From Stictocephala bisonia (lineage: Eukaryota > Arthropoda > Insecta > Hemiptera > Membracidae), in contig JAQJVL010001190.1 in assembly GCA_035578905.1 (NCBI GenBank), forward strand, positions 171,392-235,391: 64,000 nt of DNA. Reading direction: 5' to 3'. A model generated the notes under the pieces. That model was not told the DNA's origin. It saw nothing but the letters and a program-made list of their open reading frames with translations, and made no database searches. This document shows positions 55,592 to 64,000 of the stretch, piece after piece (the first letter of the stretch is position 1; the number at the start of each line of letters is the position of its first letter). Made by a program: the position numbers and the translations under genes.

Positions 55592-56160
55592 TTATTAATA
55601 TTATATTAGTACGAATATGCTGCAGTTCGTTCTTAACGAAAAACACGTTAACAGAATTGAAACTAGCATACACAAAACTACTTATTATGATATAAAACAC
55701 GTATTTGTAGAAGGGTTGTATCGTGAATAACGTATATAGCATACCGAGTAATTTAGGGGTGACAAATGGTTGATTTATCAATAACCCAGAGCCACCGTCT
55801 GGTTAGACGAGGAGTTCTACTAGTTTGATCTAGGATATAATAATATAGTTAGAGAAGTAATCTAACTACAGTAGAACTCCAATTATCCAAACTCCTACCA
55901 TCCAAATCGGTGAATATCCGAATTGCTTTCAAAATGTCGTAAACAAATGTCTTTCATTTCGTAATTTTGTTCTAAAAAAAAGGGGGGAAAAAACTAAAAG
56001 TATACAACAATACAGAGTAGTTTTTAATCAATAAAGAGATAAATCATATATATTACAAAAAATAACAGATATTATGCGTCATTAATATTGTACAATGTAG
56101 CACTTTCTCAAAAGAACAAATTCAAAATTTACCAGGAAACTATTGTCTACTGTCGCTATT

Positions 56161-56310
56161 ATCTCCTGACATCATATTCCTGATACTTCCATCACTTTAT
56201 TATCTTCCATCAGTTGGGATTCTCTTACTTTTCTTATACAGAGCGAGGATCTTGCTATTCTTCTTTTTTTCCTTTACAATTGTCTCTGGGCCCTCTTTGA
56301 CCCAACCCCA
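56161..56310 (-). pseudogene. Truncated small-gene fragment at array breakpoint
   Basis: Begins exactly at the unit breakpoint, inside the codons for the GDK region (about residue 80 of copy 2), and runs toward the N-terminus on the minus strand: the equivalents of DKSDGKYKEYD, RESQLMED and KILALYEEK are recognisable. Small indels accumulate from the first bases and similarity fades by about 56310, near the membrane segment. It is the first visibly eroded unit of the array. Confidence 0.8.
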
Positions 56311-59300
56311 TATTTTGAATTTAAAATTTATTGTTGAAATAATTTTTATATGAAAGTGACTAATGATTATATGGTTAATATATAATTGATGTGTGTAACA
56401 TTTAGAATAATGAGAGATTTCATTAATTGGGTAGCGTGATAGATATTAAATTAGATATTTAATAACGATGTAGTCTAAATAAGATAGGAGAGATTAGATA
56501 CAGATAGTGAAATAACATTGGTAGTGTTTATAGAGGTAATTGAGGATTTCATTATCATATTATACCATTTATTTCAAATTCTATGTTATTCTAAAAGAAA
56601 TATGTATTATAAAGAATAATAATATCAAATAAGTATTTATTAAGATTAATTAAACATATCTATGAATTTCTTGTAAATATTTTATCTCATCGCATTATTT
56701 TCAAAGAATTCTTCTTTTCCTCGATCTCTAACCAGTATGCACACCCTAACCACAACTACAGGATTAAAACAGCTACAGAGAGAATAAAACGAAAAAACAG
56801 AAATAAAATTGAAGATTCGTTCAATTACCGAAGTATGTATATTTATATATTATAAAATTATATATTACAAATATAATTAAAATTAAATTAAATAATAAAT
56901 AAAAATAAATCCACAAACTCCACCCCACTCTACTTATTAATCAGAATTATTAACAAGATAGAAATATAATTAAATTAAAATTATTTAGTATATTTGATAA
57001 AATTGTTGAATATATTATAGGAGGTAAAAAGAGTGATGTTATGGATTGATATTATTTAATATGGTGATTATAATTTTGATAGTCTATTATTATTTTTGTT
57101 ATGTTTCTAAAAATTAATGATAACTTAAAAACATTAGAATACTAGTTAAATTATTGTAATGTATGTACGAAGTAGAGATTAGACTATATAATACAATTTC
57201 TGAAATTACATATGATAGAATATTAAAAGTTCATACATAAGATGTCAGTTAAAATACAGATTTTATAAAACAGATTTATTATACAATGTATTAGAATCAA
57301 TTTAAAAAAATATTACTTAATAAACAAATTAAATTTAAATAATTATTTATATATAACTCTATTTTTTTTACATTATCCCCACTTATCAAGAGCCATCGTT
57401 GCTACGGTCCTGTAAATATTCAAAGCCATCGTTTAAACTTAGATAAATACAACAAAAATTTAAAACACATTGAAGTGTGAATAGAATACATAATTAGGCA
57501 AAGTACAATTAAGACTTGACAAGTGCGTTTATAATTATATGAAATTATAAAAATCATAAAAACAAAATGAAAATCTTTAATGTAAATCTCATTTCTAATT
57601 TGTAAAAAGGGGAAAAATAAAATATATTATTTAAAATAAATTAATCTAATATAAATAAATTATGATAATAATAATTTAAAAAAAAAAAATTAGATATAAC
57701 ATCTATTAAACCTTAATTCAATTATTCTATTATTTACTTTAAACATTTCTATTTATTTACAACTGAATTATATAACAGTAATATACACACCTAAAATCTA
57801 AAGAGATGGGATTTCAAAGAGGATTAGTATATAATAAGATGAAACGCATAAAGTTTAACATGAACAGCTAAAGTAGGTTTGTAAAATATTAATGATCTTA
57901 AGAAATAAATGATTAAAATTTATTAAATAAAATATAGTTGTTATGCTAATATACTAAAAGATCAATTTAAAAATCCTAAACAGCTACAATCTACAATTTC
58001 ACTCTATAGAAATTTTAATGTTTTAACTATATAAACAAATATCATCAATTATCAGGGGTAAGCTTAAAATTTCTAGAATTTAGAAATAACATTAAAAATT
58101 TTAATTAATAAATTTATTAATTTATCATTAATAATGTATTAACAAATTACAATTTGATGAAAGAATATATATATATTAATCTCTATTTTATAATTCTCAG
58201 CGAGGAGTTATTCAGAGATCGTGCTGAACACAGGACCATTAAAAATAACTAGTCGCTTAAAAGTACAATTACATACAAACATTATTTGATTAATATTAAA
58301 AGTATAATAAAAATCAAATAGTATGTTATTTAAACAAACTTGTAGGACATATCATTATAAAATAAAAAACTAGTAAATTACCAATTCATAATGGTATTTG
58401 ATTTTTCAATAAACAAACATATTATAAAAGGAAAAATAAATTCATACAATATTACATAATACATTATAAAATACATTTTGATTATTGTAATAATTTCTAA
58501 AAATAATTAAGACTTTTATCTATATGCTATTTATATATACTTTTATTATATTTATTTCTTTTTATAAAGTTATTATTTAAGATGATCTGTAAGGCAAGAA
58601 TACAGAACCATACATCCTTAAAACACTAAGAGTAAATCCAGCTATGTATAAAATCAGTTTAAACAAGAGAGAGTTATTATTAATTTATATTTATAGAGTA
58701 ATCTTACGTAAACAAATAATAAATCCACCTAAATGGTAAAAGGAATTGTTAGAGTAAAAATTTATTTGTAATTTTTGAAAAAAAGTAAAACTATATTATA
58801 ACAATCCAGAGAGTTTAAATAGAGAAATGTTAGACAAAATGAGGTCTTTAATATTTAATTAGTTTAAAGCAATCATTTTAACGGAAACTTACATTGATAC
58901 TCAAACATTTATTTAAAACACTTTTTCAGTTGATCTATACTTTTCATACGAGATTTGTAATGTTTTTCATAACCGCCATCTGTGACAGAGTCACAGTACT
59001 AGATAAAATAAAAGTCTTAACAACAGAGACATAAGACTCCTCAAAAAACCATTGCTTTAAGTAAAGTTCAAGAATTCGAAAAAAGGAAAAAAAAACAGTT
59101 AAACAAAAGATTAATCAAATTCGGTAAATCATTTTACGTTTTTATTTATATTGAACAATATTTAAAAAAAAATCAATTTACAAACATTAATGCAAATTTA
59201 AATATTCTTTTTATGCATCAATTTTTCTCATAAAGAATCATTTCATAAAAAGATTTATATTCTACCCTCATGCTCACCATCTCTAATCCCAAGTCCCAGT

Positions 59301-61997
59301 AGTAAGCTGATTGCACTCTAAACCTTAAGACAACTAAATAATGATCTTAAAAACCAAGGGTTAAGCCTTAAAGAGATCCAAAGAATTGTAATTTAGAAAT
59401 AAAACAGTTAAAAAATAACAGCTATAATTTTGTAATATTTTGTAGTTTCATGATTTAATCTCTGGGAAACAATTAAAATGAAATAACATTTGAAATAGAA
59501 TAGGTAAAAATTAGCAAATTAAATAAATTAGTATTTGATTAAATTTTATATTAAAAATATTGTAATGAAATATCCTAAGCAAGGCAAAGCTTCATGCCAG
59601 CATCCATTCTCCAACCCATGAGGGGGTAGTAAATTTTATTATCAGAATTAAGGTCAACTAAAACACTTAAAGTATTCAAGCTAAAAACCCTTAAGATTGT
59701 ATAAAAACATTTGTGATTTAGTAATAATAAAGCTGAATAATAAGTCAAATGTTGTTTTCATAACATTGACTTTTAGAGTTAATCTCAGTTATCAGAATAA
59801 TAATAACTTGAAATAGCTAAAAGTGAACAATTATCAAACTACAAATTCAATGGTGATTTTATGTTTAATGTTAAACAATTTTTATTGAATTATGGGAAGG
59901 AGGGAAATCAACAATCGGTATCGAACATCAGGGGTCTAGTTATATATTAATTAAACGATATATGCGCTTGTATTACAAACACTTACCAAAGAAACAAACC
60001 AAATTACAATATTGTTAAACGTATTTGTAAGGTTTTCTATAACTATATACTCCATATGGGTCAAATGTTTTTATCAATACCAGAGCCACTCTGTTCCTGA
60101 ATTTCTCTAGTTTATCTAGGATCAACATGACTAGAAGTAATCACACAGAGAACCCATACAAACTCCTACACAATCGGATTACGAATGCTTTCAAAAACAA
60201 TGGTCATTTGTAATGTTAAAAGAAAAAAAATGTAAAACAACAATGTATAAATCTAAAGAATAAATCAAAATTACAAAATACGTTTATGGTTTTTTAATTT
60301 TGTACAATTGCTTCTAAAAACAAATCAAATTTTATAAAATATGGGATTAACAATATTTAATTTACAATATTTATACATAGTTGGTTTTCTACTTTTTCTT
60401 ATAAAAAAAGGAATTCATCGTTTTAAAAGGGACATCTATTTATCAAAGCCCATACTACATCCCACACAACCCACTACAAGTGTAAGAACAATTGACACAG
60501 TGCTTTTCAAAAACAGGCTATTAGTAGTATCTGATAATATCAAAGTGAAAAAAGACATTAAAAAGCCTAAAAGAAATTGATATAAATTACTTACATCGGT
60601 TTTTTATAAAATCATGTCTTTTGACTGAAAATTTGAATTAAACTATGATTTAAAAATAGTTTAAATTAGCAAAAAAATATAAATGAATTGGTATTTATGA
60701 ACTAAATAAATTAAATGAAAAAAAAAAAATAGATGTTAAAATAAATTTAATATTATTTGAAAACTCCTATTTATTACATTACATCCATCCCAGAGGTGGT
60801 AAATTGACACTGTTTTTGGCTTAAAAGCACAAAGTGTTTCACTATAATATCTAAGTTAAGACCTAAAGTTGTCCTAGAAAACATGTTATTAGTAAATTAA
60901 TAACACTAAATATAAAATGTATTAAATGTTTGTAAGTTTATTTTAAGATTATCACGTAATAGGTAAAATGCTTGAAATACAATACGAGCAACATAGTGTA
61001 GGAGAATTACTATTTAATATTGGATTTTATTATATAGTAATCTCTATTTTGAACATTATCCACCACCATATCAATTGGAATCCGATTGCTTCGAAGCTAA
61101 AGTGTCTATTTTAATTTTATTTAAAATAGTGAGTCGAACAAAAAACACTTAAAGAATTTTAATAATAAAAAACTATTATATAATAAAAAGTATTTGTAAA
61201 GTTGTACTGTAACTTTTAAATACAAATAGGTACAAGGAATTTCAATACCCAACCCGCTTAACAGATTTCCACATTTATCTGATATAATATTTAATTTCTA
61301 ATACAGTAGAATCTTCACTTTCCTATCAAATCGGTGGATATCCTTGCTTCAAATGCAAAGTCTTCATCGAAATGCTCTAAAAACGTAAAAAAACTGAACA
61401 ACAAAGGAGTTTTTAAACATAGGTTATATATTATTACAAAAATAAGAATTGCGAAAATGACAATGAAAACACTTCTAAAAGAAAAACCAATACAAGACTT
61501 GTTACTCGTTTTTCGATTCATTCTATTTTCCTTAATCTTTAGTTAGGTTTAAACTTTTTCTTTAAAGAGGATTTAATTCAAATTTTAATATATTGTTTTG
61601 GCATCTTAATCCAAGACAAAAAGAATCACGTAACAGAATAACAATTTAAAACAAGACTCAAGAGACTCTCAAAAAACATGCTTCAGTAGGTAAGAGATGA
61701 ATTCAAATTCTAGAACAAGGAAAAAAAAGTTCATGAAAAAGAACCCAAGAGAAAGTCCTTAAACAGGTTCTAAGGTTAATGATATTTGTATTGAAACAAT
61801 GCTTTAGTAATATATAACATATGAATTTAAATGCTTTAAATTATAAAAATTTTATAAAATTATTATTTTAGATTAAATAATTTAATATTGAAAAAAATCA
61901 ATCGTTAAATAAATTAATATAAAGGAGTACTCTACTAAATATATAATTTTAAATTCCATTGTGGATGAAAGTACTGTCGAACTAAATGGAATGTATT
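56311..61997. repeat. Eroded tandem copies of the Helitron/gene-fragment unit
   Basis: About 5.7 kb of very AT-rich sequence without genes. By eye, many parts align in order with the clean unit. Examples: 58985-59060 with the gene 5' part (ends AAAAAACCATTG over the start codon); 59270-59420 and 59580-59940 with the Helitron, the latter ending GGGGTCTAG and then TTATATATTAATTA; 60060-60340, 61030-61100 and 61300-61560 with the outer flank (AATCGG-GATATCC, GCTTTCAAAA); 60590-60720 and 61680-61930 with the 5' flank (GAAACAATGCTTTAGTAATA). Pieces are shortened and partly shuffled. The left half (56311-58980) aligns only in short words. The ORFs here, such as 60341-60580, are chance. Confidence 0.65.
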
Positions 61998-62403
61998 CAT
62001 TGATAAAGTACTCCTAAGGGGTATAAAGCACCCTTAAAAGATTGGTCCATAAGGATAACATTGGGTTGATTTTAGTAAATTAATAACAGCTGTTTTGTAA
62101 ATAAATAAACATGTCTATTTTGAATGTTTGACATTATACTATTTGATATTTTACTATGAGTTTAATCTTCAGCTGTTAAACAAAAATAAATGAAATGAAC
62201 ACTCTTGAAATAGGCTAAATAGGTGGCAAAGCAATTAGTGTGAGTGAGATACTGTAACTAAATTTAATATTGTGATTTTATGTTATATAGTTAATCTCCT
62301 ATTTTTTGTATTGAACAGTTACATGCCGAGGCCGAAGGCCGAGGTGTATCAATTGCAGCGAGCATCGGGGTTGGCATGCGAAGCATGCAGGGGTGTCCCC
62401 TAG
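61998..62403 (+). mobile_element. Non-autonomous Helitron, 3' part clean
   Basis: Near-identical to the last 406 bases of 55049-55591 and ending GTCCCCTAG at 62403 with the same flank TTATTAAT. Its first 140 bases exist only in eroded form to the left (61930-61997), where identity drops abruptly. Same insertion site as at 55592, so it is a duplicate and not a new insertion. Confidence 0.88.
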
Positions 62404-62970
62404 TTATTAATATTATATTAGTACGAATATGCTGCAGTTCGTTCTTAACGAAAAACACGTTAACAGAATTGAAACTAGCATACACAAAACTACTTATTAT
62501 GATATAAAACACGTATTTGTAGAAGGGTTGTATCGTGAATAACGTAATATAGCATACCGAGTAATTTAGGGGTGACAAATGGTTGATTTATCAATAACCC
62601 AGAGCCACCGTCTGGTTAGACGAGGAGTTCTACTAGTTTGATCTAGGATATAATAATATAGTTAGAGAAGTAATCTAACTACAGTAGAACTCCAATTATC
62701 CAAACTCCTACCATCCAAATCGGTGATTATCCGAATTGCTTTCAGAATGTCGTAAACAAATGTCTTTCATTTCGTAATTTTGTTCTGAAAAAAAGGGGAA
62801 AAAAACTAAAAGTATACAACAATACAGAGTAGTTTTTAATCAATAAAGAGATAAATCATATATATTACAAAAAATAACAGATATTATGCGTCATTTAATA
62901 TTGTACAATGTAGCACTTTCTCAAAAGAACAAATCCAAATTTTACCAGGAAACTATTGTCTACTGTCGCT
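62404..62970 (-). repeat. Outer flank of the array unit
   Basis: Matches 55592-56160 and, inverted, 51451-52020 at high identity. No gene is supported in it; the frame reading into the Helitron (62291-62578) is a fusion of unrelated sequence. Confidence 0.88.
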
Positions 62971-63219
62971 ATTATCTCCGACATCATATTCCTTATACTT
63001 TCCATCACTTTTATCTTCCATCAGTTGGGATTCTCTTACTTTTTCTTCATACAGAGCGAGGATCTTGCTATTCTTCTTTTTTCCTTGATCAATTGTCTCT
63101 GGACCATCTCTTGACTCCAACCAGGACCACAGTACGTACATGCACGCAGCAGCACCCACTAACAAAGCTCCCTTAAGAACAACTGAGACATCAAGAGGGA
63201 GCTTCTTCAAAAAGACCAT
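62971..63219 (-). pseudogene. Small-gene copy 4, truncated at array breakpoint
   Basis: Encodes the first 81 or so residues of the family (MVFLKKLPLD, membrane segment, GKKKNSKILALYEEK, to EYDVGD) at near identity with copies 2 and 3. It then crosses the breakpoint into the outer flank and ends after a short foreign tail (NSDSRQ, stop at 62953). The variable and conserved C-terminal parts are lost. The start codon, 5' flank and membrane segment are intact, so an 88-residue membrane peptide could be made if transcribed. It carries Phe at position 3 like copy 2 and Pro at 40 like copy 3, so it is not a simple recent copy of either. Confidence 0.82.
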
Positions 63220-63540
63220 GGTGCGTTATTAGTAGGTATCGTAGATGAATATCAAAGAATTCGTAGAAAACACAGAGCAAATGAAAAACACGTCTAAACA
63301 GAAATTGAACCCAAGACTCACAAGTTTCCGTGGTTACATCAGGTTTTGTTACGGTTTCATGTACTATTTGTATCCTGGGAAACAATGCTTTAAGTAATGT
63401 ATTAAACATATGGGAATTTAAAATATGACGTATTAAAATTAGCAAAAAAATTTATAAAATATGTATTAGGTATTTTATGGCATCTAAATAATTTCTAATA
63501 TTGAAAAAAAAAAATAAATCAGATCGTTAAAATGAAAATA
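63220..63540 (-). promoter_or_regulatory. 5' flank of gene copy 4
   Basis: Same conserved block as upstream of copies 2 and 3, running to the Helitron insertion point at 63540/63541. No TATA box is visible. Function as a promoter is inferred from position and conservation only. Confidence 0.5.
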
Positions 63541-64000
63541 TCTATATATATAAAAGGCAAAGCCCTCACTGACTCACTCACTCATCACTAATTCTCCAAC
63601 TTCCCATGTAGGTAGAGAGCTGAAATTTTGTACACTGTTTCTTTAGAACTTAAATAGGACAACTAAAGTATTTTCAGCTTGATAAAGTACTCCTAAGGGG
63701 TATAAAGCACCCTTAAAAGATTGGTCCATAAGGATAACATTGGGTTGATTTTTAGTAAATTAATAACAGCTGTTTTGTAAATAAATAAACATGTCTATTT
63801 TGAATTTTTGACATTATACTATTTGATATTTTACTATGAGTTTAATCTTCAGCTGTTAAACAAAAATAAATGAAATGAACACTCTTGAAATAGGCTAAAT
63901 AGGTGGCAAAGCAATTAGTGTGAGTGAGATACTGTAACTAAATTTAATATTGTGATTTTATGTTATATAGTTAATCTCCTATTTTTTGTATTGAACAGTT
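63541..64000 (+). mobile_element. Non-autonomous Helitron, cut by window end
   Basis: Starts TCTATATATATAAAAGGCA after host A at 63540, and matches the first 460 bases of 55049-55591. It is the start of the next array unit, which continues beyond the window. Its 5' end is the best preserved of the copies. Confidence 0.9.

Larger units (their letters stand above)
54056..56160 (-). repeat. Right arm of large inverted repeat, with Helitron
   Basis: Reverse copy of 51451-53015 carrying gene copy 3 and a 543-bp Helitron insertion at 55049-55591. Its outer end (TCTACTGTCGCTATT, 56146-56160) is joined directly to an internal part of another gene copy, the repeat-unit breakpoint. Confidence 0.92.

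Noticed and set aside
60341..60580. 79-codon frame with a hydrophobic start inside the eroded array
   Set aside because: It lies over eroded flank and gene-fragment sequence, in a frame unrelated to the small gene. A chance hydrophobic stretch is common in AT-rich DNA.
63191..63445. 84-codon frame overlapping the start of gene copy 4
   Set aside because: Same non-coding flank frame as in the other copies; see the upstream-frame entry.

Overview
The window looks like animal, probably arthropod, nuclear DNA. It is strongly AT-rich, has no bacterial-type operons or ribosome binding sites, and is packed with degraded transposable elements of kinds common in insects and other arthropods: an autonomous Helitron, a LINE, a ZBED-like hAT, Ty3/gypsy and BEL/Pao retroelements, solo LTRs and a MITE. 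The species cannot be fixed from the sequence. I found no ordinary multi-exon gene, tRNA or rRNA. The only genes that do not look transposon-derived are copies of one small intronless gene for a single-pass membrane protein of about 150 residues that I do not recognise.

Layout. 1-3808: a decayed autonomous Helitron (Rep and helicase) with its 3' CTAG end. 4100-7330: two fragments of one LINE family in opposite orientations. 7440-9906: a ZBED-like hAT with one visible terminal inverted repeat. 9930-10850: a collapsed gypsy fragment. 11.2-27.0 kb: an AT-rich unit (segments A and B) ending in gene copy 1 (26441-26890); it contains a MITE, a solo LTR (13720-14111), a possible second LTR (19771-20385) and degenerate minisatellites. 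27.0-34.4 kb: a diverged third copy of segment B, a 68-bp x 5 minisatellite, a BEL/Pao remnant and a decayed gypsy element on the minus strand. 34429-43389: an almost complete, GC-richer gypsy retrotransposon with two long LTRs, a 4-bp target duplication, and gag and pol broken only by one stop and a few single-base frame changes. 43.4-53.0 kb: a second copy of the A-B-gene unit ending in gene copy 2 (52341-52802), with a complex minisatellite inserted at 45.7-47.85 kb.

53.0-64.0 kb is the most unusual part. Gene copy 2 and its flanks (51451-53015) face an inverted copy (54056-56160, gene copy 3) across a 1-kb spacer. The inverted arm carries a 543-bp non-autonomous Helitron whose exact empty site is preserved in the other arm. 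From there the Helitron plus a 5'-part gene fragment has been amplified head-to-tail with one shared breakpoint inside the coding region. Clean unit sequence is seen at 54.06-56.2 and 62.0-64.0 kb, and between them lies about 5.7 kb of heavily eroded, very AT-rich but still partly collinear copies. The array appears to run past the right edge of the window.

The transposon proteins act only in their own mobilisation. The small gene family has no visible functional partner here. Its conserved membrane segment, conserved C-terminus, variable middle and conserved 5' flank suggest a real, duplicating gene family of unknown role.
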